From: Coleofasciculus sp. FACHB-1120
Lineage (GTDB): Bacteria > Cyanobacteriota > Cyanobacteriia > Cyanobacteriales > FACHB-T130
NCBI RefSeq assembly: GCF_014698845.1
Contig: NZ_JACJTV010000015.1
Coordinates: 1-64,000 of the forward strand
DNA: 64,000 bases
Reading direction: 5' to 3'
Position numbers and translations under genes: made by a program. Every line of letters begins with the position of its first letter. The first letter of the stretch is position 1. Below the pieces are notes generated by a model. It was not told the DNA's origin and did not search any database. It saw nothing but the letters and a program-made list of their open reading frames with translations. Below, piece by piece: positions 8,485-19,465 of this stretch.

Positions 8485-10815
8485 ATGATCGACCTGCTCA
8501 ACACTATGAACACACAAGCCCCAACTTCTACAATTAGTTGTGCTATTCCTGACTGGCTACAGGAATGTTTGAAGGCACGCCACGAGGACAATCAAACACC
8601 CAAACAGCCCACCCCGACCGAAGGTGCAACTGCCAAAGTTTTCCCAACCCCTGCGGAAGCTGATTTAATCGGTCGCGCCTTTGAATTTGCTTACCAGCTA
8701 CACGAAGGTCAGACTCGCAAATCAGGGGAAGCTTACATCTGTCACCCGGTCGCCGTTGCTGGTCTTTTGCGAGAGTTGGGCGGTGGTGCTGCCATGATTG
8801 CGGCTGGCTTTCTGCACGATGTGGTAGAAGATACGCCCGTCACCCTCGACGAAATCGAACAGCGCTTCGGCGCAGAAGTGCGGCTGCTAGTAGACGGCGT
8901 CACCAAACTTTCTAAATTTTCAGAAACCTTTTCCAGCAAGACCGAACGCCAAGCCGAGAACTTCCGCCGAATGTTTCTGGCAATGGCTCAAGATATCCGG
9001 GTGATTGTGGTGAAGCTAGCCGACCGGCTGCACAATATGCGAACCCTAGAACACCTGCCTGATGCAAAACGGCGGCGGATTGCCCAGGAAACGCGAGAAA
9101 TCTTCGCACCCCTGGCAAATCGACTGGGGATCGGACGATTTAAGTGGGAACTGGAAGATTTGACGTTTAAGTATCTCGAACCCGAAGCTTACCGGAAAAT
9201 ACAAGAGTTGGTGGCAGAAAAACGGGCAGACAGAGAGATTCGATTGGCAAACGTTAAAGAAATTCTCCGGCAAGGACTGACCTCATCTGGGGTTACGTGC
9301 CTTGACATCAGCGGACGTCCCAAGCATTTGTATGGGATTTACCAGAAAATGCAGCGGCAGCAGAAGGAATTTCACGAAATCTACGACTTGGCAGCGATTC
9401 GGATGATTGTCGAGACGAATGAAGAATGCTACCGCGCCTTAGCTGTCGTTCATGATGCCTTTCGACCGATCCCCGGTCGGTTTAAAGATTACATTGGTTT
9501 ACCTAAGCCTAACCGCTATCAGTCTCTGCATACGGTAGTTCTCGGAATTACGGGTCGTCCCTTAGAGGTGCAAATTCGGACTTTGGAAATGCATCACATT
9601 GCCGAGTACGGAATCGCAGCTCATTGGAAATATAAGGAAACGGGGAATTCTAGCCGTACCCAAATGACAGCAACCGATGAGAAGTTTACCTGGCTGCGGC
9701 AGCTGTTGGAATGGCAAAGCGATCTCAAGGATGCTCAGGAATACCTGGAAAACGTCAAAGACAACTTATTTGACGATGATGTTTATGTGTTTACGCCCCA
9801 AGGAGACGTGGTACCTCTGACTGGGGGTAGCACTCCTGTTGATTTCGCTTACCGGATTCATACAGAAGTGGGGAATCGCTGTGCAGGGGCGCGGGTCAAT
9901 GGTCGGATGGTGACACTGGACACGCTCCTGAGAAATGGAGACATTGTTGAGATTATCACCCAGAAAAATAGCCGTCCGAGTTTGGATTGGCTGAATTTTG
10001 TGGTGACAACCGGGGCGAAAAACCGGATTCGCCAATGGTACAAGCGATCGCACCGCGAAGAAAATATTGCTCGCGGTCGGGAACTGCTCGAAAAAGAATT
10101 GGGCAAAAGTGGCTTTGAATCGCTGCTGAAGTCAACTCCCATGCAGTCGGTCGCCGAACGATGTAATTACCACAGCGTCGATGATTTATTGGCTGCCCTT
10201 GGTTACGGGGAAGTCACTCTAAATCTGGTCGTCAATCGCATCCGAGAAGCCGTGAAAGGGACTCAAACGATTGCCGCTGCTCCCGACTCGATCAAAGATT
10301 TTGCAGCGTCTGTCGCACTCCCAACCTCGAAAAGCCCGATCCCAACTCCCAACACCAGTAAAACTCCCATCGCGGGTGTGGAAGGGTTACTGTATCATCG
10401 CGCTGGATGTTGCGGGCCGCTCCCCGGTGAAGCGATTATTGGTGTAGTGACCCGCGATCGCGGAATTTCTATTCACCGCCAAGGGTGCAATAATGTGGCG
10501 ACTGTCCCAGGCGATCGCTTAGTCCCCGTTAGCTGGAACCCCACCGACTCCAGTGGACGTCCCCAAACCTACCAAATTAGCATTCAAATTGAAGTGCTTG
10601 ACCGCGTCGGAGTCTTTAACGATATCTTGTCCCGTTTAAGCGATGACAATATCAATGTGCGGGGTGCAGGGGTGAAAACATCCGATGGGCGACCGGCAAT
10701 TATCGACCTCTGTATTGATATCCGCGATCTCCAACAACTAGAGCGTTGTTTCACCCAAATTCGCCAAATCAGTGACGTTCTCAATTTACGTCGCTTTGGT
10801 CAAGGATGTGAATAG
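8485..10815 (+). CDS. Bifunctional (p)ppGpp synthetase/hydrolase, Rel/SpoT family
   Basis: A 776-aa cytosolic stringent-response enzyme. The HD hydrolase domain has intact HDVVED (H111-D112, E115-D116, numbered from 8485). The synthetase domain carries RFKDYIGLPKPNRYQSLHT. These are followed by a TGS domain (VYVFTPQGDVVPL), a helical region, a Cys-containing RIS/zinc-type segment (HRAGCCGPLPG ... HRQGC) and a C-terminal ACT domain. Both catalytic halves look complete, so it should make and degrade ppGpp. A second ATG at 8506 (MNTQAP) is an equally good start, and neither has a clear ribosome-binding site. It is the only Rel/SpoT-type gene in the window. Confidence 0.93.
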   Translation: MIDLLNTMNTQAPTSTISCAIPDWLQECLKARHEDNQTPKQPTPTEGATAKVFPTPAEADLIGRAFEFAYQLHEGQTRKSGEAYICHPVAVAGLLRELGGGAAMIAAGFLHDVVEDTPVTLDEIEQRFGAEVRLLVDGVTKLSKFSETFSSKTERQAENFRRMFLAMAQDIRVIVVKLADRLHNMRTLEHLPDAKRRRIAQETREIFAPLANRLGIGRFKWELEDLTFKYLEPEAYRKIQELVAEKRADREIRLANVKEILRQGLTSSGVTCLDISGRPKHLYGIYQKMQRQQKEFHEIYDLAAIRMIVETNEECYRALAVVHDAFRPIPGRFKDYIGLPKPNRYQSLHTVVLGITGRPLEVQIRTLEMHHIAEYGIAAHWKYKETGNSSRTQMTATDEKFTWLRQLLEWQSDLKDAQEYLENVKDNLFDDDVYVFTPQGDVVPLTGGSTPVDFAYRIHTEVGNRCAGARVNGRMVTLDTLLRNGDIVEIITQKNSRPSLDWLNFVVTTGAKNRIRQWYKRSHREENIARGRELLEKELGKSGFESLLKSTPMQSVAERCNYHSVDDLLAALGYGEVTLNLVVNRIREAVKGTQTIAAAPDSIKDFAASVALPTSKSPIPTPNTSKTPIAGVEGLLYHRAGCCGPLPGEAIIGVVTRDRGISIHRQGCNNVATVPGDRLVPVSWNPTDSSGRPQTYQISIQIEVLDRVGVFNDILSRLSDDNINVRGAGVKTSDGRPAIIDLCIDIRDLQQLERCFTQIRQISDVLNLRRFGQGCE

Positions 10816-10915
10816 AAATCCTGCGGTCATTTGTCCTTCGCTACTGACAATATATAGACTCCTTGTCTGGACGAATGACCATAACTCACGGCTGATGACA
10901 TTGGACGAATGACTA

Positions 10916-11911
10916 ATGACTAATGACGTAAAACGCTCTGCGTGTCTCATTTTTAATCCAGTTGCCGGTCAAAGCGATGCCGATCAAGATTTGGCAAAAA
11001 TTCGGGCACTTTTAGAGCCGGAGTTTGACCTAGATATTTATCTGACGACGCCAGAAGTTGATGCCGCTCAACTGGCAAGAGAAGCAGTGGAACGCGGTGC
11101 CACTACCATCATTGCCTCTGGTGGTGACGGTACCCTCTCAGCCGCCGCCGATGCCTTGGTGGGGACGAACATTCCAATGGGCGTGATTTCAAGAGGAACC
11201 GCAAATGCCCTGGCCTCTGCTTTAGGGCTACCGGATACGATAGACGCCGCCTGCGAGACAATTTTGGGAGGTGTCACGCGGGTAGTGGATGCCGCCTACT
11301 GCAACGGCAAACCGATGATATTACTCGCGGGGATCGGTTTTGAGGCAGAAGCCGTTGAACGGGCGGACAGAGAGACGAAGAACCGCTTGGGGATGCTGGC
11401 ATACATCTTGGCAGGAATTCAACAGTTGCGGCAGTTCAACACATTCGAGGTTGAGATTGAGACGGAAGACAAAATCGTGAAACTCACCGCTGCTGCCGTA
11501 ACGATTGCCAATGCTGCACCCCCCACATCCATTTTGGCTCAAGGTCCAGCGGGTATCCTTTTTGATGATGGGTTGCTAGATTTAACCGTCGTCGCACCGA
11601 GTAACGTTGCCGGAGCGATCGCTGCCTCTTATCATTTACTTCAAACGGCGTTAAGTGGCAGTGCGGCAGAACGAGACGACATCGGCTATCTGCGAGCTAG
11701 ACGGATTCAAGTCCGAACTAATCCAGAGCAAAAAGTCGTCGTAGATGGGGAAATTATCGGCACTACTCCGATTGATGTCGAGTGCATTCCTGGCGGCTTA
11801 AGGCTTTTGGTGCCTCTGATGGAAGAATCCCTGCCGATGGAAAAACTTGAAGGTTTACCCAGTGTAATCATTGAATCCAAGGAGAATTCAATTCCGCCTG
11901 AAGAGGTTTGA
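10916..11911 (+). CDS. YegS/DAGK-type lipid kinase
   Basis: A 331-aa protein of the diacylglycerol kinase-like superfamily. The nucleotide-binding motif SGGDGTLS (GGDGT at 69-73) is followed by GVISRGTANALASALG, matching the PxGTxND-like block, and later GIGFEAEAV. These enzymes phosphorylate lipid alcohols such as diacylglycerol, or related substrates, at the membrane face using ATP. The C-terminal lobe is beta-rich and contains VVVDGEIIGTTP. The chosen ATG is the last of several in a small AATGACT direct repeat (about 10873-10927). The gap after the Rel/SpoT gene is about 100 bp. The physiological substrate cannot be told from sequence. Confidence 0.85.
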   Translation: MTNDVKRSACLIFNPVAGQSDADQDLAKIRALLEPEFDLDIYLTTPEVDAAQLAREAVERGATTIIASGGDGTLSAAADALVGTNIPMGVISRGTANALASALGLPDTIDAACETILGGVTRVVDAAYCNGKPMILLAGIGFEAEAVERADRETKNRLGMLAYILAGIQQLRQFNTFEVEIETEDKIVKLTAAAVTIANAAPPTSILAQGPAGILFDDGLLDLTVVAPSNVAGAIAASYHLLQTALSGSAAERDDIGYLRARRIQVRTNPEQKVVVDGEIIGTTPIDVECIPGGLRLLVPLMEESLPMEKLEGLPSVIIESKENSIPPEEV

Positions 11912-12154
11912 TTTGGAAGTCATTCATCATTAAGTCATCATTAAGTAGGAGAACACAATGAAACCTTGTCATCTTATCGGTTGGAGAGTTACCCCCGTGC
12001 AGATGTCTTAAAGAGCAGATGTCTTAAAAATATTGAAGGGCGAGGCTTTTGAGGGACGGAACTCATCATTGGCAAGGGTTAAAGTGGAAGTTTTCTGCCC
12101 AGAAAGTTAACCTGGTAGCCGAATAACCGATCGCAAAAGCCAGACAGATGAGTT

Positions 12155-15100
12155 ATGAAAATCCTCCGTCCTCTCCTGCGATCGCTCTCCAAATACTTTA
12201 GCCAGCCGTCTCTACGGGATTGCCTGTTTCAGCAACCTAAAAAAAGCCCAACTCTTATGGCTCAAGACGAGAACCTTGATGCTTCTTTGGAGCTGCAACA
12301 CCCCTTGTCCAAGAACAGCGAAGCAGAGAGCCTTGAGGCTGAAGCAAATCGGCTCAAGGCTCTTCATCGCTATGAAATTCTCGATACGCCTCCAGAACCA
12401 GCATTTGACGATCTGACGGCGCTGGCTTCCCATATTTGCAATACTCCGATTGCTCTCATCAGCTTCATCGATGGCAATCGGCAGTGGTTTAAGTCAAAAG
12501 TTGGTCTAGAAGTCACAGAAACACCAAAATATTTAGCGTTTTGCGCCCATACGATTTTTAAACCGGATCAGCCGTTAATTGTCCTTGATACGTTAGCAGA
12601 TGAGCGGTTTGCCAAGAATTCTTTAGTAACATCTGACCCGTATATTCGGTTTTATGCTGGAGTTCCCTTAGTAACGCCTGATGGCTTTGTTTTGGGCACC
12701 TTATGCGTGATTGACCAAATTCCCCGAAAGCTCACGAACCAGCAGATTGAAGCGCTCAAAGCATTGGGGCGGCAAGCGATCGCGCAAATGGAACTCCGAA
12801 TACATCTCCATCAATTAGAAAGCACAGTTTCTGTGCATCAACAGGTCGTGGAAGCGCTACGAGAAAGCGATAAAAGATATCGCTCTGTCGTCGATAACGT
12901 CAAAGAAGTAATTTTTCAAACAGACGTAACAGGTTCGTGGACATTTCTGAATCCGGCTTGGACAGAAATCACTAAATTCTCGATTGAGCAAAGTCTTGGC
13001 ACTCATGTTCTAAACTACATTCATCCGGAAGAGCGTCTACGCAATTTAAAACTGTTTCAAGCGCTGATTCAATGCCAAACAAAATTTTACCGGCAGGAAA
13101 TCCGCATCCTCACCGCTGATGGCAGATGTCGCTGGCTTGACGTTTATGCCAGCGCGACACTGGACGCTAGCGGTACTATCGTGGGTACTTCCGGCACCTT
13201 GAATGACATTACGGATCGCAAGCAAACTGAACAGGCACTGCAAAAGACAACCAGCTTACAGCGGGCAATTTTAGATAGCGCCAACTACACGATTGTTGCC
13301 ACCACACCAGACGGCACAATTTGCACCTTCAATGCCGCCGCCGAAAGATATTTAGGATACACTGCGGCTGAAGTCGTGGGCAAAACAACACCCCTACGAT
13401 TTCACGATTTACACGAAGTATTCCGACGTGCCCAAAAATTGTCGCAAGAGCTGGGAGTTCCCATTGAGCCAGGGTTTGAAGTTTTTGTTGCCAAGGCACG
13501 TCGTGGGGAGGTAGACGAGCGCGAATGGACTTTCATCCGCAAAGATGGTAGCCATTTTCCAGTGCTGGTGTCGGTGACAGCGTTACGGGATACTGAGGGG
13601 AACATTACCGGGTTTCTCGAAATTGGCAGCGATATTACCCAGCGCCAGCAGGCAGAACAAGAACTGCGAGAAAGCGAGGCAGGATTACGGGCGCTGTATG
13701 AAGTGACGGCGGCTCAAGGCGAACAAGGAACGCCTCTAAACTTCGATCAACGCATCCAGCGGATGCTGAAGATGGGATGCTGGCGGTTTGGCTTAGAAAT
13801 CGGAACGCTGGCGAAGATTCAGGGGGAGAAATATTACCTCATTGCTGCCCAGGTGCCCGAAAATTCACCCGTTCAACTGGTTAAAGGAAGTATTTTCGAT
13901 GTCAAACAAACTTATTGTGGGGAGGCACTGCGCTGCGACGAACCGATTTGCTTTGAGTCAGTTGAGCGATCGCAATGGTACCAGTACCCGGCGAATACTC
14001 CTTTCAAAATCGAGGCATATATTGGAACTAGGGTAGTCGCAGGCGGTATTGTTTACGGCACCCTCAGCTTCTCCAGTTTAAAAGTGCGATCGCAGCAGTT
14101 CACAGCAGTCGATAAAGAGCTAGTGAAGCTCATGGCACAGTGGGCGGGGGGTGAAATTGAGCGTGCAAAAGCCCAAGATGCCCTGCAACAGCAAGTTACC
14201 AGGGCTTTGCTGCTCAAACGGATTACCCAAGAGATTCGTGCCAAGTTAGAAACCCAAGAAATTTTTCAAACAACTTGTAATTTGTTGGGCAAAACATTCG
14301 CGGTAAATCGCTGTTTGATTTACTCATACATTGCCAACCCTAAACCCCAAATTCCCCTAGTAGCGGAGTATTTGGAGCCTGGATATGATTCGATAATGGA
14401 TATACAAATCCCGATTATTGGCAATCCCCATGCCGGACAAACAATTGCTCAAGATCGCGCGATCGCTTCCTCAAATGTCTATGCCGATCCGCTCCTAAAA
14501 GCATCTGTCTCCCTCTGTCAGCAAATTCAACTCAAATCGATGCTGGCGATTCGCACTTCCTATCAGGGAGAACCTAATGGGGTGATTGGGTTACATCAAT
14601 GCAACACCTTCCGTCAGTGGACAAAAGAGGAAATCGAGCTACTAGAAGCCGTAGCGGATCAAGTCGGTATTGCCCTGGCTCAGGCTTGCCTATTAGAACA
14701 AGAAACCCGCCAACGCGAACAATTAGCTCAGCAAAATGTTGCCTTGGAAAAAGCAAAACAAGAGGCAGAAGCAGCTAACCGTGCCAAAAGTGAATTTTTA
14801 GCAACGATGAGCCACGAAATCCGCACTCCCATGAATGCGGTAATTGGGATGACTGGGTTGCTACTAGATACCGAACTCAAGCCACAACAGCGAGACTTTG
14901 TAGAAACAATTCGCAACAGTGGCGATGGGTTACTCACGATTATTAATGACATTCTTGACTTTTCTAAAATCGAGTCTGGCAAGTTGGAACTGGAACAGCA
15001 ACCTTTCAATCTACGAGATTGTATAGAAGAATCGCTTGATTTGCTGGCTCATAAGGCGGCGGAAAAAAACTTGGAACTAGCGTATCTAATCGACCCTTTT

Positions 15101-16864
15101 GTGCCAAAGATGATTGTGGGGGATGTAACGCGGCTCCGCCAAATTTTGGTGAATCTAATTGCGAATGCAGTTAAATTTACACCCGAAGGAGAAGTTGTAA
15201 TCTCGGTAAAAGCTCGTCAATTGGGAGAACGAGGCAGAGGGGCTGGGGAGCTGGGGAGCTGGGGAGCGAATTTAAGACAGGAATCTGCTTATTTGATGGA
15301 GGGCACGAAACCAGATGAGACGAAACTAGAGGACATAAAACAATCGATTTGTATTGGAAAACCCGACGAAAAAGCGGCAATCCAACATCGAAAACCCAAA
15401 ATTAAAAATCTCAAATATGCAATTCGCTTTGCCGTTAAAGATACCGGAATTGGGATTCCTTCTGACCGTATAGACCGTCTATTTAAACCCTTCAGCCAGG
15501 TTGATTCCTCTACTACTCGCAACTATGGCGGTACGGGGTTGGGATTAGCGATTAGCCGACAATTGACAGAAATGATGGGCGGTAGAATTTGGGTGGAAAG
15601 TGAAGGGGGTCAGGGTTCCACATTTTATTTCGCCGTTGTCGCCACCTCCGTTCCCACGTCAACGTTTGCTGACAGCAGCCACTCCCAACAACGACTGGCT
15701 GGAAAACGGTTGTTGATTGTGGATGATAACGCAACCACTCGGCAAATTTTGACTTTGCAGGCGATCGCTTGGGGAATGACCTCCCGCGCCGCTACCTCTG
15801 GGGAAGAGGCTCTGAGCTGGCTGAGCAATCAAGAGACCTTTGATATTGCCATTCTGGATATGCAATTGCCCCAGATGGATGGCTTGAACTTAGCCGCAGA
15901 AATTCGCTCTCGACCCCATACTCAGACGTTGCCATTGGTGATGTTAACTTCTCTGGGCAAGCCGGAGATAGAGCTACAAGCACAGCAAACAAATTTTGCC
16001 GCCTTCCTGAATAAACCGATTAAACAATCTCAGCTCTACAATGTCTTGAGCGGTCTCCTGGGCGAACCTGCTGCGCTGCCAAGCCCACGTCCCCATCCCG
16101 AACCGATTGACCCGAATCTAGCGCAACGGCTACCGCTGCGAATTCTGTTAGCCGAAGACAATGTCGTCAACCAAAAGGTGGCGCTGCATCTATTGGGGCG
16201 TTTGGGGTATCGAGCCGATATCGCCAGCAACGGTTGGGAAGTGCTGCAAGCGCTACAACGCCAGCCCTATGATGTCGTTCTGATGGACGTGCAAATGCCA
16301 GAAATGGACGGATTGAGCGCCACGCGCCGAATCTGTGAAGAATGGCCCTACGAGCAACGTCCCTGGATTATCGCCATGACCGCGAATGCGATGCAGAGCG
16401 ATCGCGAGGAGTGTTTGAGCGCGGGCATGGATAATTACGTCAGTAAACCGATCCAGATGGAGGCGCTGCTGAAGGCGTTAGCGACTTTGCAGCCGCTTCC
16501 CCGTCTCCCCATCTCCACCGCGGCTGTCGATCCCCAGGCAATCCAAGCACTTTGCGAGATGTTTGGGGAGAATGCTGCATCCGTTCTGGTGGAAGTCATT
16601 GATAGCTTCTTGGAAGATACACCCCACATCTTGCAAGTCATCCGGAATTCAGTGGATGCTGGAGATGCAGTGGCGCTGCGACAAGCGACTCACACGCTCA
16701 AGTCAACCAGTGCAACGCTGGGTGCCATGACACTCTCCAATTTGTGTAAGCAACTCGAAGCGATCGCGAAAGACGATACTCTAGCAGGGGCACCGGAAAT
16801 CGCATCGCAGCTGGAGGCGGAGTATGAGCGCGTGCGCTGTGCGTTGCAAGAGTTCCCTCTTTGA
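12155..16864 (+). CDS. Hybrid histidine kinase: GAF-PAS-PAS-GAF-GAF-HisKA-HATPase-REC-REC-HPt
   Basis: A 1569-aa soluble multi-step phosphorelay kinase. Order: GAF (about 65-225), PAS (about 240-355), PAS (about 370-500), GAF (about 515-670), GAF (about 690-850), HisKA with SHEIRTP (H887), HATPase with N-box NLIANAVKF and G-boxes DTGIGIP and [11 protein letters not shown]1 (D1235), REC2 (D1378) and HPt with THTLKSTSA (H1513). Every phospho-acceptor is present. A roughly 60-residue insertion with an 8-bp DNA repeat splits the HATPase domain between N-box and G1. No transmembrane segment is seen, so signals are probably cytosolic (light, redox or ligands bound by GAF/PAS). A REC-GGDEF gene follows 64 bp downstream and is a plausible partner. 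Confidence 0.92.
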   Translation: MKILRPLLRSLSKYFSQPSLRDCLFQQPKKSPTLMAQDENLDASLELQHPLSKNSEAESLEAEANRLKALHRYEILDTPPEPAFDDLTALASHICNTPIALISFIDGNRQWFKSKVGLEVTETPKYLAFCAHTIFKPDQPLIVLDTLADERFAKNSLVTSDPYIRFYAGVPLVTPDGFVLGTLCVIDQIPRKLTNQQIEALKALGRQAIAQMELRIHLHQLESTVSVHQQVVEALRESDKRYRSVVDNVKEVIFQTDVTGSWTFLNPAWTEITKFSIEQSLGTHVLNYIHPEERLRNLKLFQALIQCQTKFYRQEIRILTADGRCRWLDVYASATLDASGTIVGTSGTLNDITDRKQTEQALQKTTSLQRAILDSANYTIVATTPDGTICTFNAAAERYLGYTAAEVVGKTTPLRFHDLHEVFRRAQKLSQELGVPIEPGFEVFVAKARRGEVDEREWTFIRKDGSHFPVLVSVTALRDTEGNITGFLEIGSDITQRQQAEQELRESEAGLRALYEVTAAQGEQGTPLNFDQRIQRMLKMGCWRFGLEIGTLAKIQGEKYYLIAAQVPENSPVQLVKGSIFDVKQTYCGEALRCDEPICFESVERSQWYQYPANTPFKIEAYIGTRVVAGGIVYGTLSFSSLKVRSQQFTAVDKELVKLMAQWAGGEIERAKAQDALQQQVTRALLLKRITQEIRAKLETQEIFQTTCNLLGKTFAVNRCLIYSYIANPKPQIPLVAEYLEPGYDSIMDIQIPIIGNPHAGQTIAQDRAIASSNVYADPLLKASVSLCQQIQLKSMLAIRTSYQGEPNGVIGLHQCNTFRQWTKEEIELLEAVADQVGIALAQACLLEQETRQREQLAQQNVALEKAKQEAEAANRAKSEFLATMSHEIRTPMNAVIGMTGLLLDTELKPQQRDFVETIRNSGDGLLTIINDILDFSKIESGKLELEQQPFNLRDCIEESLDLLAHKAAEKNLELAYLIDPFVPKMIVGDVTRLRQILVNLIANAVKFTPEGEVVISVKARQLGERGRGAGELGSWGANLRQESAYLMEGTKPDETKLEDIKQSICIGKPDEKAAIQHRKPKIKNLKYAIRFAVKDTGIGIPSDRIDRLFKPFSQVDSSTTRNYGGTGLGLAISRQLTEMMGGRIWVESEGGQGSTFYFAVVATSVPTSTFADSSHSQQRLAGKRLLIVDDNATTRQILTLQAIAWGMTSRAATSGEEALSWLSNQETFDIAILDMQLPQMDGLNLAAEIRSRPHTQTLPLVMLTSLGKPEIELQAQQTNFAAFLNKPIKQSQLYNVLSGLLGEPAALPSPRPHPEPIDPNLAQRLPLRILLAEDNVVNQKVALHLLGRLGYRADIASNGWEVLQALQRQPYDVVLMDVQMPEMDGLSATRRICEEWPYEQRPWIIAMTANAMQSDREECLSAGMDNYVSKPIQMEALLKALATLQPLPRLPISTAAVDPQAIQALCEMFGENAASVLVEVIDSFLEDTPHILQVIRNSVDAGDAVALRQATHTLKSTSATLGAMTLSNLCKQLEAIAKDDTLAGAPEIASQLEAEYERVRCALQEFPL
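15243..15266 (+). repeat. Three tandem copies of CTGGGGAG inside the kinase ATPase domain
   Basis: The 8-bp unit is repeated exactly at 15243-15250, 15251-15258 and 15259-15266. It encodes part of a Gly/Glu-rich insertion ([10 protein letters not shown]) between conserved ATPase motifs. An 8-bp unit changes the reading frame when copy number changes by one, so the tract could switch the kinase off by slippage. Confidence 0.75.
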
Positions 16865-16928
16865 TCGAGATTGAAACCTCCGCGCAGGGTACATCCTATA
16901 CCAATTTACGGAATAGGTCTAATTAAAA

Positions 16929-17861
16929 ATGCTTTCCCTTCCCCAAGAACCCTCTATCGTCCTCGTGGTAGACGACGACAAAATCATGCGTCAGCTACTG
17001 CGTCAAGCAATGCAACAGGAAGGATACCAGGTTGTTGAAGCAAGCAATGGAGAGGAATGCTTGAGTGCTTACATTCGCTTTCAGCCGCATATTGTCTTGC
17101 TCGATGCCATGATGCCGATAATGGATGGCTTCACTTGCTGCTCCAGGCTGCAAGAAATTGCTTCATGCGATCGCACTCCCGTATTGATGATTACAGGTCT
17201 TGACGACAAAGAATCCGTTGACCGAGCTTTTGAGGTCGGAGCCATTGATTTCGTTACCAAACCCATTCACTGGCCCGTACTGCGTCAGCGGGTGCGGCGT
17301 ATAATCCAACAATTTCAACTTTATCAACAACTGGAGGTAGCAAACCGAGACTTGCAGCGACTGGCGACCTTCGACAGCCTGACGGGACTGGCAAACCGTC
17401 GTCGATTTGATGAGTATCTTGCTCAAGAGTGGCGGCGAATGTTACGCGAACAACTGCCCCTGTCTCTCATCTTCTGCGATATCGATTTTTTCAAAACCTA
17501 CAACGATACTTACGGGCACCAAGCTGGAGATATTTGTTTACAAACTGTCGCGGGTGCCCTGTATCGGGTTGTCAAGCGCTCGACAGATTTAGTCGCTCGC
17601 TATGGTGGCGAAGAGTTTGCTGTGATTTTACCCAATACCTTTGCGGCGGGTGGGTTGCAAGTAGCAACGGAAATTCGACGGGCTGTTAAATCTTTAGAAA
17701 TTGTTCATGCCAAGTCTGCGGTTAGCCAGTTTGTGACGCTGAGTTTGGGTGTTGCTGGCGTAATTCCTTTGCATGACACCTCACCAGAAGCATTACTTAA
17801 GGAAGCGGATGAGGCGCTGTATCGGGCAAAAGCAGGAGGACGCGATCGCGTATGCTCCTAG
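16929..17861 (+). CDS. Response regulator diguanylate cyclase (REC-GGDEF)
   Basis: A 310-aa protein. The receiver domain (1-125) has the acidic cluster VVDDD, phospho-acceptor D59 in LLDAMMP and the VTKP lysine. The GGDEF domain (about 145-310) has substrate motif FDSLTGLANRRRFDEY and active site YGGEEF (G226-F230). RSTD five residues before the active site is a typical inhibitory I-site. It should make c-di-GMP when phosphorylated. The gene starts 64 bp after the HPt-containing hybrid kinase, which is an obvious candidate phosphate donor. The GGDEF half closely resembles that of the protein encoded at 19466-21304. Confidence 0.92.
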   Translation: MLSLPQEPSIVLVVDDDKIMRQLLRQAMQQEGYQVVEASNGEECLSAYIRFQPHIVLLDAMMPIMDGFTCCSRLQEIASCDRTPVLMITGLDDKESVDRAFEVGAIDFVTKPIHWPVLRQRVRRIIQQFQLYQQLEVANRDLQRLATFDSLTGLANRRRFDEYLAQEWRRMLREQLPLSLIFCDIDFFKTYNDTYGHQAGDICLQTVAGALYRVVKRSTDLVARYGGEEFAVILPNTFAAGGLQVATEIRRAVKSLEIVHAKSAVSQFVTLSLGVAGVIPLHDTSPEALLKEADEALYRAKAGGRDRVCS

Positions 17862-18033
17862 ACGCAGCTTCTGGCGACGATGCATCTGTGAATACAATCA
17901 GCCACGCAGATATAAAGCGCGACATAAAAGGCGATCGCTCAATCAAGTTAATATGCACAAATCAGCAAAAAAAATTAAAACTACAAAATCAAATTAGTAA
18001 TTTTTAATTTTTAATTTCCCTAAGAGGTGAGCA

Positions 18034-18867
18034 GTGAAAAGTCGTAGAGCATTCGTGTCTCTCCTGGTATTGGTAGCTCTCTTGAGCATCGGTACAGACT
18101 CAGTGGCAAAACCTTTGCAGGTTCGACTCAACAGACGGTTGGAAGTCGTGTCTTATGTAGGGAAAGTCACCTATAAACGTAGAGAAGCCGCCGGGTCGGT
18201 TAGGGTCGGCTTACGCCTTGAGGACGTGGGCGATACTATCAGAACAGGCGATCAGTCTAATGCCGTCCTAGCGGTCGATACCGGCATTGGCTTCGTGAAT
18301 GTCTCAGAAAATACCACTCTGCAAATACAACAATTGCAGACAACGCCTGACGGCGGACGAATTACGCGGCTTCAAGTGACGGGGGGACAAGCTCGCCTGG
18401 AAGTGCGACCGTTTACGAATCCTGATTCGCGCTTTGAAATTGAAACACCTGCCGGTTTGAGTGGCGTTCGCGGGACGCAATTTGGTGTGAGCGTCAAACC
18501 CAATGGTAAGACGAGCGTTGCCACCCTGGAAGGGAGCGTGGTCGAGGAAGCGCAGGGGCAATCGGTAGAAGTCAATGCTGGGTTTCGGACTTTAGTGATT
18601 CCTGGTGAACCCCCTTCACAGCCAATTCCTTTAAAAGAAGAGGCTGAATTAGAGATTCGCGTCCTTGCGGCGATGGAGGGCGATCGCGCACGCATTCGCG
18701 GGCTAATCGATCCGTTCAATCTGTTGATCGTGGCGTCTGCTTTACAGAATGTGGAGCGCACGGGTGAATTTGATATTACTGTACCGCTGTCTAAGGAACG
18801 GAAAATTCAAGCAGTTGTGGTAACTCCTTTGGGAAGGCGACAGGCATATGAACTGCTGGTTCCATGA
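18034..18867 (+). CDS. Exported FecR-domain protein
   Basis: A 277-aa protein from a GTG start preceded by AGAGGTGA. Residues 1-25 form a signal peptide (basic start, hydrophobic LLVLVALLSIGT, cleavage near SVAKP). The FecR core includes VGDTIRTGDQSNAVLA, ENTTLQIQQLQ and the hallmark GVRGTQFGVSV ... TSVATLEGSVV. FecR-like domains sense or scaffold at the cell envelope; in cyanobacteria many occur without a FecI sigma factor. The C-terminal 90 residues hold no further known domain. It is flanked by two diguanylate cyclase genes on the same strand, which hints at an envelope input to that signalling block. Confidence 0.8.
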   Translation: MKSRRAFVSLLVLVALLSIGTDSVAKPLQVRLNRRLEVVSYVGKVTYKRREAAGSVRVGLRLEDVGDTIRTGDQSNAVLAVDTGIGFVNVSENTTLQIQQLQTTPDGGRITRLQVTGGQARLEVRPFTNPDSRFEIETPAGLSGVRGTQFGVSVKPNGKTSVATLEGSVVEEAQGQSVEVNAGFRTLVIPGEPPSQPIPLKEEAELEIRVLAAMEGDRARIRGLIDPFNLLIVASALQNVERTGEFDITVPLSKERKIQAVVVTPLGRRQAYELLVP

Positions 18868-19465
18868 GGTGGCTTGTCAGGCTCGGTGAGTGAATTTTAT
18901 CGGCAACCCGCTCTCCCTAAAATCGCCTCGCTTTTGTCTTTGCATTTTATGTTCGCAAAAGCGAACTACGCGATCGCTCAAATCTTTCGACAATAATAGA
19001 ATTTAGAACATCGGGGCATCTCTACTTAACTTTCTTGTGTGACCGTGGAGTGTCGTTTTGATTTCAACCCTTGAAGATTGACACTCTTTCAAACACCCCC
19101 CTTAAAAAACAAACTCAAATGCGCTTTGATTGTCCAGCTTGCTGGCATGATTTTCAAAATGAAGCCTCCGTGCTTGCGATCCAGCAACCCTACTCCCATC
19201 TAGAACGTCCCCAACTAGAGGAAGCGCTGCGTCAAGAGGTCGGGAAATTGAAGCGATGTTATAGCACCCTCTCCAAAAAGCCTGCCTCGATCTCCTTCAT
19301 CCGAATCCCGGTAGGTACACAACCGCGAGTTGGGAATACAGGTGTACTCGCCGCCGGAGACCAGCAAAATCAAGCATTCCTCACTGATACCAACAAAGCG
19401 TGCGGGCTGCATTGGGACAAGTTTTTAAAAGTTTTTGCCTCTCCATCTACAGGCATGGTTACTTT
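18868..19465. other. Intergenic region with weak coding potential
   Basis: About 600 bp between the FecR gene and the next GGDEF gene. An open frame at 19071-19469 (TTG start, internal ATG at 19119, MRFDCPACWHDF) has two cysteines but no family resemblance and runs into the next gene in another frame. A small hairpin GTTCGC-AAAA-GCGAAC lies at 18951-18966. I leave the region unannotated as coding. Confidence 0.4.
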
